Shown here: positions 32,824-44,934 of the stretch, one piece after another | How the letters are laid out: every line of letters begins with the position of its first letter | Position numbering within the stretch: the stretch's first letter is position 1 | Assembly (NCBI RefSeq): GCF_040869045.1 | Contig: NC_090319.1 | Location: 387,887,601 to 387,951,600 of the forward strand | Length of the DNA stretch: 64,000 bases | Direction: 5' to 3' | DNA from: Eurosta solidaginis | Taxonomy: Eukaryota > Arthropoda > Insecta > Diptera > Tephritidae | Notes under the pieces: model-generated | What the model saw: the letters and a program-made list of their open reading frames with translations, nothing else | Databases searched by the model: none | What the model was told of the DNA's origin: nothing | Made by a program: the position numbers and the translations under genes

Positions 32824-33635
32824 TGGTTAGGTTAGGTTGAACTGGCCGGTCCATGAGGACCTCACATAGACTGAAAAAGTCCGTAGTGTTATCAGAAGTT
32901 TGTTTTAACGACCAAACTGAAAACCCCTATCAAAAACCAGGACCTATGTTATAAAATAACTACGTCCTCTTGGCAAATACTAGAAGCTTCCTAGGACTTA
33001 AGCCACTTGCTGCTTCTAGATCTGACAGCTGTATCACTCCTAATAGCTGGAGTCTTAGCCTGGCAAGCGCAGGGCACGAGCACAGAACGTGCTCGATCGT
33101 TTCCTCCTCCAACCCGCACTTCCTACATCTGCTATCACTGACCAAGCCTAATTTAAAGGCATGTGACGCCAGAAGGCAGTGTCCAGTCAGAATATCCGTC
33201 ATGAGTCTACAGTCCTCTTTTTTTAATGATAGAAGCAACTTTGTTAGTCTACCTAGACCTAGACCTACACATAATCTTCGACATTTTACAGCCTTGCGCT
33301 TGAACCCCCGCCTTTCCTGCTTGGTCGATCTTGTGCACCTCTCGCCTTCGCTTAATTCCGCCCAGTCTAATTGGGACGCCTACGGAGCAAGCTTCAAGGG
33401 ATGCGCCCTTTTTAGCTTTTTCATCCGCTTTTTCATTCCCATCTATTCCCATATGCCCTGGGACCCAATATAGATGTATGCTTCTCCCTGTCCCGATTCT
33501 CTCCAGAGACTGCTTACACTCTAACACGCATTTAGATGCTGTGCTATGCGAGATTATTGCCTTAATTGCTGCTTGACTGTCAATATAAAAGTTAACACGA
33601 TTGCAGCATGCATACTTAAAAGAATTTTTCAAATT
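32824..33635 (-). pseudogene. 5'-truncated non-LTR retrotransposon: RNase H and C-terminal zinc knuckle
   Basis: On the minus strand, 33632-33249 encodes an RNase H portion (NFYIDSQAAIKAI with the second catalytic Asp, then LYWVPGHMGIDGNEKAD with the His/Asp site). Frame 33238-32960 encodes LTGHCLLASHAFKLGL followed by CRKCGLEEETIEHVLCSCPA, the C-x2-C-x8-H-x4-C knuckle at the end of ORF2 in I/LOA-type LINEs. A frameshift separates the two, and RT and endonuclease are absent. The 3' end near 32824 has TTAGGTTAGGTT next to it. A related 3' end (TTGAACTRGCCGGTC, CACATAGACTGAA) appears at 63044. Confidence 0.8.
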
Positions 33636-34331
33636 TAAAACATTTCGTAAGAAAATTCTTAAAACTCGAATTTACGAAATTTTTCGAAACAAAATTTTCA
33701 AAATTGATTAACACAGTTTTCGCTAAACAATTCGAAAACGAAAAATTAATTAAATTAGTAATAAAGTTTCCAAAATTATTACTGCTGCGTGTTTTTTTTT
33801 TTTTTTTGTTTTTTTTTTGGAACCAATTAATTTTTCGGTATCGACCTCGGAACCGGCTTCTTATTTAAAACCAGCCTTATAAAGTTAGAGGCTTGTACGT
33901 ATCATCCTGCAGTACAGCCTAAAACCAAGTAAACTAACGGACCAAAAAAGCTCATATCTAAAAATATTGTTTATGAAAAAATAAAAAAAAAAATTTTGTT
34001 TTAAATTACTATAAAAAAAGGAGATGCTTTTATGACTTCTGATACATGAAAAAAAGTAAATTGTTAGTTCTGTTCTGAAGAAAGGTATTGTTGAAATTTG
34101 TTGAAAAAAGTTTGAGCAGTTGAAACGAATTAGGCAACATATCAAAAATTTAAGTGTAAACAAAGAATTGTATATTTATATAAAAGTATATCTATGTGTG
34201 TACAGTTATGGGTATCATAATTATTATAAAAGCACAAATATGCGCGCAGAATGTGTTTAAAATATATATTTGTTACGAATGAAAACTGATACGCATTTTT
34301 GTATGTATGAATTCAAATCATTCTGTATGTA
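33636..34331. other. AT-rich non-coding stretch
   Basis: Homopolymer-rich sequence; no gene, domain or clear repeat family was recognised. Confidence 0.5.
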
Positions 34332-34716
34332 CAGCAGTGAGTAGAAAAATCGCAGTGGCAATTTTTATCAAATTTCGTCAATTAAATATTTCTTTTTATT
34401 ATTTTAGATATTTTAAGAAAAAATGTCCATACGAACCAATGTTAAAAACGTTTTCGAAAAATTCTAAAATTTTTATTTGGACTTCACTGAATTTTTTGTA
34501 TGTAGTTTTATAACCTATCAATTTTTGTCCAACAAGGTATAAATTATAGGTAGCGCAAAATTCGCATTGATTTTTTGGAGCCTTTTTCCGCATGTTGTTT
34601 TAGATTTTCCCACGTACAAAGTGTGAAATGCTTTTTTTATGGAATACGTTTTGAGAGACAAAATTTTTGGCAAAATTTGATAAAAATCGCCACTGCTACT
34701 TTTCTGTTCGCTGCTG
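34332..34716. mobile_element. MITE with CAGCAGYG ends and TA target duplication
   Basis: The left end CAGCAGTGAGTAGAAAAATC and the right end (minus strand) CAGCAGCGAACAGAAAAGTA are inverse copies and continue as GCAGTGGCAATTTTTATCAA on each side. TA flanks both ends (34330-34331 and 34717-34718). This is a 385-bp sister of 18201-18648 and 39125-39616. There are no coding frames; the interior is A/T-rich with AAAAACGTTTTCGAAAAATT-type sequence. Confidence 0.75.
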
Positions 34717-37700
34717 TACAAACGTACACCTGTGGGTAAGAAAATATTAGCAAAAAATATGTATATGAAAATTGTGTTGCAAATATTTTTTATTTATTTT
34801 TGTATATTTAGAAAAAAAAATTTAATAAATAACGAAAACTGAGGAACCCAATTTCAAAAATGTCTTCGAAAAATTTAAAGCTGCTCAAAGTTTTTGAAAA
34901 TACTCATGAAAATTTCGAAATATGTTAAAAACTTTTGTATAAATCGAAAAAAAACTTAAATTACGAAAACTGTGAAATGCAATTTCGAAAACGAAATTGT
35001 CTAAATACCTAGAATTTTAAGAAAATTTTAGAGTACGCAGTTTAATTTCGAAAAAATAAGAATTTTCAAAATATTCTAAAAATGTTACATGGAATTTGAA
35101 AATTTGGATACTCAATTTTTATATGGCAGATAATCGAAACCATCCCTCTGGTAAAAAGTTTTCAAAAAAGTAATGCTAATTTTGAGAGACTTTCGTTAAA
35201 CTAAAAGTAAAAAAAAGAAAACTACCTACATAAATAGTTTCAGAAAATTCTAAGCTAAAATTTCGAATTTTTATGAACAATGTTGCTCAATTCCTAAAAT
35301 TCCAAAAATATATATATTTGGAAGTTTTCATGATGATTCTTAAATACTTGCTGAATTTAAGAGTTTTTCGAAAACGCTTACGATATTATTTTGTATTCTT
35401 AAAAAATGATAAAACAGCTGATAAAATTTTCAAGTCTAGTACTATTTTTTCTCTCGCAAATGTACTTACAAATGCTATATGTACCAAAATCTGATAAAGA
35501 ATTATAAATGTTAAAAATGCTGAAAAAATTAAATGAAAAGCAACATTTGCGGCTTCAAGTAGGCAACTCAAAACTGGTCTTACTATTTGAACGCATATGT
35601 TGTTGTAGTATATTATACATGCGTGCTTCAATAAAGAAAAAAAAACTATCGCATTTTTCATTGCAGGGTTATTTTTTTTAATTAAAACATAATACAATAA
35701 TCTTAAATACTTGCAGTATTTTCTTTGTAAACAACAATAAACAATAAATATAAATATTAAGAAAATAGAAAAAGCAAAGCAGCAAGAGAAGTGCATCAAC
35801 TTGGCTGACATTGCCGTTACTTTTTTATGGACAACTGCACTCAATAAATATTTGGAATATTATAATTAACTTAATCGAGATAAATTTTGTTGTTAGTAAG
35901 TAATTGAGCACACATTTCAATTTTTATTCAAAAACGAAAAAAAAATAATTAAGCTTAAAAATATTAAGCTTTCCTTACTATTGCAGTGACTAAACTAAAC
36001 AATCTTCTGGAGCCATAAAAGCAAAAAAATGCAAAACAGCTTAGCAAAGCTTACTTACCGTTCTAGTAAATACAACAATACAAACAAAATCATATTAATT
36101 GAATATTAAAATAGGATTAGGAAAAAAAGTTGCATAAGCAGGACATTCAAATGTTCAGTTGTTGAAAAATGTTTTAATACTATAAACTTATTCAAATTTA
36201 TGCACTCAAAAACTTGAAGATAAAGTATGCAAATGATAGCAGCAAACAAAAAAGAACGAGGTTTGTTATAATTACGTTATGCACTTTTATATATAAACTG
36301 ATACATTGATTTTTCAATTTAAAGGCAATTAACAAAACAAAGAAAAGTTTATAAAAATGTTGAATGAAATAACAACTAAGACAGTTCTTAAAATTATTTA
36401 AAAGGCGTACAAAAGTTATAGCGGTCGAAATAGAAAATATATTTGTGAAATGATACATATATGTACATATGTATGTATGTGCGTACACCTGCTGGGGAAA
36501 AATAACAGCAAAAATTATGTGCAAACTGTCTCAGTTATTTTCACAATTTTTTTTTTTAATTTCGTTAATTTAACAAAATTTTAATTATTTGTATAACAAA
36601 AACTATGCAAAGCAATATCGAAACCATTTTCGAAAAAAATTTAAAATTCGAAAATGTCTTCTTTTTTAACTTTCGTTAATTTCAAAATATTTTAATGCAC
36701 TGTATAACGAAAACTGTGCAAAGTAATTTAACTTAACAAGTTAAAATGTTTTCTTTTTTTAAATTCCATTAATTTAAAATTGTTGGAGCTAATTGTATAA
36801 CGAAAACTATGCGGCTTCTATAGCGGCTTCTTTTTTGAACTTCGTTAATTTTAAAATATTTGAGTTAATTGTATAACTAAAACGGTGCAAAGAAATTTTG
36901 AAAATGTTTTCCAAGAAAAAATATCAAAAAATCGAAAAAACTTCATTAGGAATTTTATCACACTTGTATATAAAATATAAAAAATTATTAAAAATCAATT
37001 TTTTCGTAACTTTAAGTTTTTACTTTTAAAAAACTGCAAACTCAAAAATATTTTCATAAAATTTTTAATAGAAATTTGGAGGTTGAAAAACAAGTGAAGA
37101 TTTTCTAACACTTCTAAATTCTTTCCCGAAAACGTTTTCAAAGTTCGCTTAAACAGTTTTTGTTGTACCAATCATTAAAGCTTACTTTAAAATAACTTAT
37201 ATAAAACAAAAAGTTACTTACAAAATTTGCAAACGAGTTTTGCTGCTATCTTTAACCCGCGCGTACATAAAATGTCGAACCACTTCGAAATGGATTTAAT
37301 GATTTGATTTTTCATTTTGTCAAAAATTTTTGTTTTAGGTACTTTTTTGATTACCTACACTATCTCTAATTTGCAAGGTAGTTGATTTTTAAACAACTTT
37401 AAAATATAAATAACTATTAAATACGGGAACACAACACAACGATTTTGGTAAAGTTGTCTAATTAAAAAAAAAAAATTTTTAATTCAAGTATAAGTTAATG
37501 TTAGACATATTTACAAACAACAAAATAGGCTTAAATGTATGAAACTGAAAACATAATCAAAATAATTTGCATTATATTTAATTCTTAGATACTAAGCTTA
37601 TTTTTTGTTTTAAGAGCTGAATATGTTGCAATATATTAACAAAATATTGAAAATGTACAAAATATATTTAATAATTACCATTAATATTGGTCATTTTATT

Positions 37701-39124
37701 AGTCATGGTTATGCAAGAATTGAAACGTACAAAACAGTTAGCTTAATTAGTTCAAAGTACATGAGAAATAATTAATTTACTTTTCTTGAAACATAAAAAA
37801 ACAAAAATAATTTAGCGGTGCTTTTGAATTATAATATAAAAATACATTTAAGCATCAAATCTGTTTATGTTCAAATTGCTTAAATATTATTTCTGCAGAT
37901 AATAAAACAAACATAAAGAGCAATGTGCAAAAAAAAATTTGCAAAAATATTTTTTTTATAAGGAAACAATGTCAACCAACTCAAAAACGTTTTCAAAACT
38001 TCAAGATGTTCTTAAGTATCTTATTGAAAATTTTCATTTTTTCGGGAAATTTTAAAACAGCATACTTAAATGTTTTTAGAACATATAAATAAAGTTTGGA
38101 AATTATTCTAAAGTTTTGAAAATTTTCGAATTTTCGAAAACTTTCGAAATTGGTTTACATAGGTTTCATACAATCCATTATGATTTTTTTAAGTAACGAA
38201 ACAAACAAAGAGTAAAATAGAAAGACAATTTCGTAAATCAAATTGCTGCTAATTTTTTATTCGCAATTGAGGAGTTGCGTGCGAAGCGCGATCTTCTTTG
38301 AAAATTATAATATATATATAAATTACAATATATATAATATACTAAAAACATGAATGAAAACTATATTATTTCTAAATGTAAACTCATACATACATGATGT
38401 AGGTATAATTTTATTGCATTAAAAAAAATTGTTAAAATATACTTGTTGAAAATTTAAATGCAATACGAATGCAAAAAATATAATAAACGTGCATTAAAAG
38501 TAATATTAATAAAAAAATATATACATACAAAAATATACTGCATAAAAATTTACACACATATTATATATAAATGAATATATAAATAAATGCATATACACAT
38601 AAATATAATGAGCATACGCTGTACCATAGATTGTCATAATTTTAATTGTCAAAGAAATATCACATACATACATGCAGAATTATTGCGCATTGAGCATATA
38701 CATGAGCATACTTACATACTTACAAATGCATACATACTTATTTATATATATATATAGATAAATATATAGTGCGGCACTATAGGAATAAATAAATACTATA
38801 TACATATATGACATGCACATACATAAATAATTTTATGAAAATATCAAACATATAAACATTTATGTATGCAGAGCATATTCAAGCAATTTACAGCGACCTA
38901 TTACAAACAAAAATTATTGAGATATTAACACGTATACATACATACAAATATGAAGATGTAAATGAATCATTCGAAATATTATTGTAAATTGCTATTAAAA
39001 AGTTATCAATAAAAATGATAGTTGGAATTAAATATAAATATTTTTTTTCTTTTATCGAAGTCAAATAGAACCCGCTTTAGCGTAAATTTAAACGTTACTG
39101 CTTTGCTTTTGTTTTTGGTTTTTG
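34717..39124. other. 4.4 kb of AT-rich non-coding DNA
   Basis: No exon or domain was recognised. TTTTCGAAAA/AAAATTTCGAAA motifs similar to the MITE interior recur through 34800-37150 and may be decayed copies of that family. 38290-38960 is rich in ATACAT/TATA microsatellite-like sequence. Confidence 0.5.
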
Positions 39125-39616
39125 CCAGCGAACCGAAAAATAGCAGTGGAAATATTTATCAAATTTCTTCAATTAAATTCTTTTTTGTTTTCTTTTCCAT
39201 ATTTTAAGAAGAAAGTTTGTTGAATTTTGTTATTGAAACTCTGCAAACTAATCTCAAAAACGTTTTTCGAAAAATTCGAAAACTGGAAAAAATTAAACGA
39301 ATACCTTTGAACTTTTTATTTGGAGTTCTCTAAATTATTTTGAGCATGCAGCTTTGTAGTCCAATCAATTGTAGTCTAAATAAGTGTAAGTTAGAGATTT
39401 TTTTCAAAAATTGGTTTCGATCTTTGACAGTTTTTTCCAAGAGGGAATGATCACACTTTTTGTGGCGCTAAATCTAAAACACCCTTCGGAAAAACATTGA
39501 CAAAGATCAATGCGCGATTTTAAAGAGAGAGCTTCAAGTTTTACTTCGTTACACTAAAATTGATTGAGCTACAAAACTGCTTATTCGAAAAAATTCAGGG
39601 AAACTGTTCGCTACTG
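39125..39616. mobile_element. MITE of the CAGCAGCG family, diverged copy
   Basis: The left end reads CCAGCGAACCGAAAAATAGC then AGTGGAAATATTTATCAAAT. The right end reads GTTCGCTACTG and is followed by TA. Interior blocks (AAATTCTTTTTT, TATTTTAAGAA, ACTCTGCAAACTAATCTCAA) match the copies at 13216 and 18201. Its terminal repeats are more eroded. Confidence 0.55.
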
Positions 39617-40881
39617 TACTTTTACATAAAGAACGAGTGAAAATTAACATACAGAATTTTAAAGGTCTAGTTTTAACAAAAAATGCAATAACTTGATTCT
39701 GTGTGACTACATTATGTTGATAGTTCACCATAATTGCGATATTGACGAGGTAAGTACGAAAAAAACCCTTTAAAACCATTTTAGCTAAAATTTACTTATC
39801 ACAAAAATCGATTCTGCGCCACGCCCTTATTTTTACAGTAATTATGAAATACGCTTTCATAGAATATATATATGACATATCTGCAAAAAAAAAAAGCCTC
39901 CCCAACTAAAATTTTTCGCTAATATTAAACTCTTAGAGAAAAAGTCACCTACATAAATATTATTTAAAAGTAGGCGTGACACCGCCCACTTTTCAGTAAA
40001 CAAACTCTTTTATTTTCGAAGCCGATTACTGCTACTACCTTTGTTAACAAATATTATGTCATACAACGTTGCCATCTCCAGGCTTCAATATCTTTATTCA
40101 ATTGTTAAAGGAATGGGAAGAAACCCAACTGGGCAGCGGAGCAATGAAATGACCTACGGATGATTCGAAGTTATAAGGCAGGGCAGAGTATTCAAGCAGT
40201 ATCACAGCAAGTTCAAGCTGTCCACTCATTGCAGTGTCTATTTGACGATATCATAGTTCATCTCGGAGCTGCGCTGACCATCTATAGTCTGCCTTATGCA
40301 GATAGGCTTCGAGTCCTCTAAGCAAACGCTGGACAGACACATCCTGTTGCTTTTTTAACGGGACAGTATGAGGTTATTTTCTAAGCAGTCATTTAACTCA
40401 ACATTGAAAGCTTAAATAAAAGTATGTAATTTAAAATGTGATGAAGCAGACGGAAAAGAAAAACAATACAATATAAATGATATACCTATCACTCTCAGTT
40501 GTCAGCTAAATCATTTTCCAAGTAATTGCCTTTATTAAGCAAATCATTTAAATGCTAACAAAGTAATCTGTAAACAAACATGCATAAATGCACTACATGC
40601 ATATGTATGCACATTTAATTCAAGATCAATGTTACTCATCGCAAAATGCGTTAAAGCCGCAAAATACTCGTAAAAGCTGACAGCGGCGAAAAGCCAGCTT
40701 AACGAACGTGCGTAGTGTCTCATTATATATCTGTCTCGACAGAATACAGTGAAATGCATTGGCTATGCAAAACCAACTCAGCTGTGACTCATTTGACAAA
40801 TACTTACTTACTAGTGGTGCCTAACAACTGACGATTGACAAGCAAATAAAGAGCCAGACAAGTGGGCTGGCTTGGCTGGAA
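39617..40881. other. Non-coding stretch with promoter-like end
   Basis: 40130-40370 is GC-richer and may be a fragment of an unidentified element. 40725-40735 has a TATA-like CATTATATATC, and Inr-like TCAG sequences follow, about 100-150 bases before the signal-peptide exon. Nothing else was recognised. Confidence 0.35.
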
Positions 40882-40942
40882 ATGAGACAAATCAACTTAT
40901 TTGCGGGTATTTCTTTGTTGTGCCTTTTTTATCTTGGCGCTG
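40882..40942 (+). CDS. Possible first coding exon encoding a signal peptide
   Basis: ATG (40882) opens MRQINLFAGISLLCLFYLG, a short polar start plus a 14-residue hydrophobic core ending in small residues. It runs straight into a consensus donor GCTG/GTAAGT at 40943 (phase 1). This is the usual shape of a first exon for a secreted or membrane protein. I found no matching phase-1 acceptor exon nearby; the exons at 61594 (phase 0) and 61713 (phase 2) do not fit. Partner exons would lie beyond the Transib insertion or outside the window, or this may be chance. Confidence 0.4.
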
Positions 40943-41239
40943 GTAAGTACACACATTAAAGTGAAATTGCTGGAAACGCTTAGCGATGAGCTAAAGAAAA
41001 TTACATAAAATTAAGTATGTACATATGACAAAACAATATGTGTATAAATGCATAATATTAATATTGAGAAAAACACAAAAAAAAAATTTTCTTTTGATAT
41101 AGTGAAAATATTTAAAATAAAAAGTTGAAATTTTTTCAGGTTGCGTTTTTGGATGTCCTGAACAATGTTTTCACTATACCAAAAGGAAACAAAAGGCTTG
41201 CCTACCTTAATGTTCATATTATTTTCCTTCCCTGCCTTA

Positions 41240-41520
41240 AATATTCACGCAATTTTGTCTCTTCCAATCCCTAAATGTTGTCGAAATAATATCCGAAACA
41301 AATCCTAAGCTAGTCCGAACTAGTCCCAGACTGTCCTGAACTATAGAGACTATTCCGGGACAGCTATGGCCTGGACCTGAATATATATACAGTCGCGCAA
41401 AAACAGTTTCACAGTGATCTAGAATATTGTCCCGAAAAGGTGCGAAGTATTCCGTAAATGATCCCGAAATCAATCCGGAATCGGTATATGATCCCGAAAT
41501 CAATTCTTAAATCCGGCCCT
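41240..41520. repeat. Degenerate CCCGAAAT-type short repeats
   Basis: Units like TCCGAAACAAATCC, AGTCCGAACTAGTCC and an exact 17-mer ATGATCCCGAAATCAAT (twice, at about 41458 and 41489) recur. This is the same vocabulary as 24900-25215 (inverse) and 60440-60860. Confidence 0.5.
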
Positions 41521-41784
41521 GAACACGAATTTGTTATGCAGCGGAGCAAATAGCAGAATAAAAACTACAAAATGCTATTTGTAGTGGAGCGGGAGCAAAA
41601 CAAAAATATACACTGAAAGCAAAAGACTGGTAAATTCAACCGAAATTTCTGTCAATTTTTATCCATCGCAACAAGATATTGAATCAACTGCGCACAAATC
41701 GTTGATTCGTAATTGACCTTTTTAGTAGTCAAATGAACAAAAAAGTTGTTGCGACAGCTTTGTGCGAAAGTACCTATGTTGCGA

Positions 41785-42005
41785 CATTTGCAAGGCAGAT
41801 GAGTTTTCACTGCGATCTTTCCATGGCAGAAATACACTTGGAGTGCTTGCCGAACAGTGCCGAGGGGCGACCCCGCTTAGGAAAATTTTCTTCTAATTGA
41901 AAAACCTTATTTCTAAAATTTTTATGTTGCTTTGCCCGGGGTGTGAACCCAGGGTCTTCGGTGTGGTAGGCGGAGCACGCTACCATTACACCACGGCGGC
42001 CGCCA
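41785..42005 (-). mobile_element. tRNA-derived SINE with intact head
   Basis: Minus strand from about 42005: GGCCGCCGTGGTGTAATGGT carries box A (TGGTGTAATGG), and box B GGGTTCACACCCC follows about 45 bases on. Then comes a body with AGCAACATAAAAATTTTAGA, GCGGGGTCGCCCCTCGGCAC, TGTATTTCTGCCATGGAAAG and GTGAAAACTCATCTGCCTTG. The Pol III promoter boxes look usable. The head resembles a tRNA, but the anticodon arm and acceptor stem are not those of a real tRNA gene. Pieces of the same family lie at 28968, 9790 and 16160. Confidence 0.75.
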
Positions 42006-43011
42006 TATACATACGTAAATATGTGCATACATATAGAACACAGCATACATAGTACAAAGTAGAGAGCACAGTGAGCGTAAATTCTCTTTGTAATTTGCTC
42101 ATGTATTGACAGTTGATCACCGTTGAAATGACCTGTAAGATCAGTTGTGTTAACAGAAAAATCAGTTAGATTGATTAGGAATCTGTCAATTTTACAAAAT
42201 TTTGTTAACTTAAGAGCGACAATTTCTCTTCTGTTGAAATGACTAAACTAATTTGTTCGCTTCACAAAGAACTCGGTCGAATTAACCATAATTCGATCAA
42301 TTTCACCGAATCTCCGTTAAGTCAAGAACAACAGAACCGATTTGTTGATTTTACTAGCACCATTTCTTTCAGGGTATTACTATTTGCTCTACCACTTATC
42401 TACAACGGCTTGTAATATGACGTGGGAACACGATGCAACAACAATAATAACATAAATTTAAAGTACAACAAGATGGACAAATAAAACCACAAGTACAAAA
42501 ACAACATCACAGCGCTCTATCAGCTCCAACAGCAAAAACAAGAAAAAAGACGCCTCACAGAGCAAATAGCCTAACATGTTTTTTTGCTCTACTATAAATA
42601 GCATTTCGTTCGGAGATTTTATTCTGCTCTATGCTCTGTTCTTATTAAGGGCCGAGCCTATTTTTCATTGCTACTGCTGCTCTAGACTAGCAAATGTAAA
42701 CACTGCCCGAACGCAAAACCGATGATTTCCTGAATTTGATCTGAAATTAACCCGAATACTACTTTGGATTTTTCTAGTTTTCCAAAATTGCCTAGGCTTC
42801 CAATTAACAGATATCACGTATTATGTTATAGGTGAAACTTACTCAGAATTGTACTTGTGCCGAAGTAAGCAGGGGCAGTGTGGCACCTAAAAAAGTTAAT
42901 ATCCACTTTCATACAAATATAGCTGGTAGATCCTTTAAGAATGTTGCTTATTCGGGACAGAATTTCGCTGTGGAGCAGTTTCCCACTAAAATCTAAATCA
43001 ATCGAACGTTC
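42006..43011. other. Non-coding stretch left of the Transib element
   Basis: No gene was recognised. 42700-42790 again shows weak CCCGAA/CTGAATTTGATCTGAAAT-type repeats. 42826-43011 immediately precedes the Transib target site. Confidence 0.4.
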
Positions 43012-43016
43012 CGACG
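43012..43016. repeat. Transib target-site duplication, left copy (CGACG)
   Basis: The five GC-rich bases CGACG directly precede the CACTATG end at 43017 and recur directly after the right end at 50876-50880. Five-base GC-rich duplications are the known signature of Transib insertion. Confidence 0.9.
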
Positions 43017-43055
43017 CACTATGGCGCCTCTGCCCGAAAAGCCTGGCAAAAATCA
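43017..43055 (+). repeat. RSS-like left terminus: CACTATG, 23-bp spacer, CAAAAATCA
   Basis: The heptamer CACTATG is at 43017-43023, the spacer at 43024-43046 is exactly 23 bp, and the nonamer CAAAAATCA is at 43047-43055. The layout equals that of the vertebrate 23-RSS (CACAGTG, 23, ACAAAAACC). The heptamer fits the Transib consensus CACWATG. Confidence 0.9.
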
Positions 43056-44922
43056 AAAATTTCATGAAAGCGTACGATAAAGCTAATACATGTATTTAAT
43101 ATAGAATTTTCGAGGGATTACGAATATATAATTCTTATTAAACATAAAATGATATTTTAGGAGGTAGAGCCACTCAAAATTGATTAATTTTTAACACTTA
43201 GAAAAATTTGTGTTTTTTGTTCTTTTTTGTTGTATTAAAAATTGTTTTGTCTCTAAACAAAACGGCCTGCTACTGCTTTCTTGTATTATAACGAAAGGAT
43301 ATTTGATTCTAGGTTGAAGCAAAACATAAAATTTGTTCTTTTTACAAAAGTTTTCAGATCTACCTATTTTTCGAAAGGCCTATTTTTAGGACCTTTTTCG
43401 AACTTTGATGGAAAATAAAAAAAAGGACAAAAAAGGTCTCCGTGGAATTTACAGTAGGTATTTGCTAAATATTCAGTTACCTGAATTCATAAAGTCTATT
43501 TGCGTCCTTGGGTATAAATACGGGCCTGAGCAGGTATAAGTAAGAAGGAGGCGAATTTAGTGCGGTCACTTTTGTTGTTGGAATTTGTTAATAAAACCAA
43601 ATTTTTCGATGACAAGCTGCATAATATACCTGGAAATCATTTCCATAATTTGAGTATATAAAGCAATGGTTAATACAACGCCCAAAATCAATCGTTTTTT
43701 GGAATCTATAGAATAAAGTATTCTGTTTATTTAAATAAACATAAATATAGCTCACATATTTTTTTATTAAGATATACTCGATGGCAAATTTTAATATGTC
43801 TTTAGAAAACTCGAAACTGTTTGTAGTGTTCAAAGCTTCAAAGACAAAAGCGGAGTTCGTTGAGGCTATTATGGCAGAATTACAAAATGAAGCGATGACT
43901 TCAAAGAAAAAATTGGCTTCCTCTACACTCCAATACAAAGAAAATGGCAAACAGTCGGTCGTTCTACTTCAAAGTTTATAAGTAAGCATGAAAGCTGGGT
44001 AGCTGGTAAAAGTTTTTTGGACGAAGAATTGCCTAGCACATCAACCAATCCAACTAGAGGAAGACCAACAAAACCCATAGAAGAATGTTCGACCTACACA
44101 AGGAAAAGGAAGCTGTCAGATTATACTAGAACTATCGCCACGATTTATCTTTCAGAAGCATTGACTATTAAATATATCATAGGAGCAGTTGCGTTAGCAA
44201 GTCCAGTGCGATTGGGAAGGATCAAAAACAGCATTCCCACATCCCCAAATGCGCTACCTAGGAGATACACTCCTGAAGAGTCTTTGGCGCTGTTGATAGA
44301 TCTCGGGTTATCGAAGGATAAACATAATATATTTGAGTTATTATTGCAACATAATGCCGATCTTTTCCCTGAATACAAACAAATCACTCAAGCCAAGAAA
44401 AAGCAGTTCCTCCAAGAGCTAAAATAACCGAAGTATCAGCTGAAGTTGAGCTTCAAATCTTAATGGATCATACATCTATGCGACTTTTGAAATATATAAT
44501 TTGGAATTTATAAATGAATAAATGGGGATGTGATGGATCAATCGGACAAAGCGCATATAAACAAAGAATAAATTTAGACGATGGAATAATTACAGATGGT
44601 AATATGTTTATGGCTTCTATTGTTTCCCCTGCAGATGCAGCTTCAGACTATTGGAAAAATCCACGGCCTTCATCAGTTAAATTGTGCCCGCCGATATTAT
44701 TGAAATATGACATGAAGTCTTCTATTGAAATGTCATCTACATTGAAAGTCCAATCTGTAAGAAGAGTCAAAAAGACCTTGAAAATCTTGATGATTCAATT
44801 ATTGACGAACTAAGTTATGAGTGTGGAGTATCTCCTTTGCATGCGAGGATAAGGTGCATGGAATTTGTTTTGAAACTGGCTTATACACTATCACAACAAG
44901 GAGAAGTTTTCGACGACAATGC

Positions 44923-44934
44923 AACATCTAAGGA
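44923..44934. repeat. LINE target-site duplication, left copy
   Basis: AACATCTAAGGA is repeated at 49344-49355. The last bases overlap the GGATA-rich tail of the LINE, so the true duplication could be slightly shorter. Confidence 0.8.

Noticed and set aside
41935..42005. tRNA gene on the minus strand
   Set aside because: Both Pol III boxes are present, but the same tRNA-like head and body recur as a SINE family; no proper cloverleaf anticodon arm.
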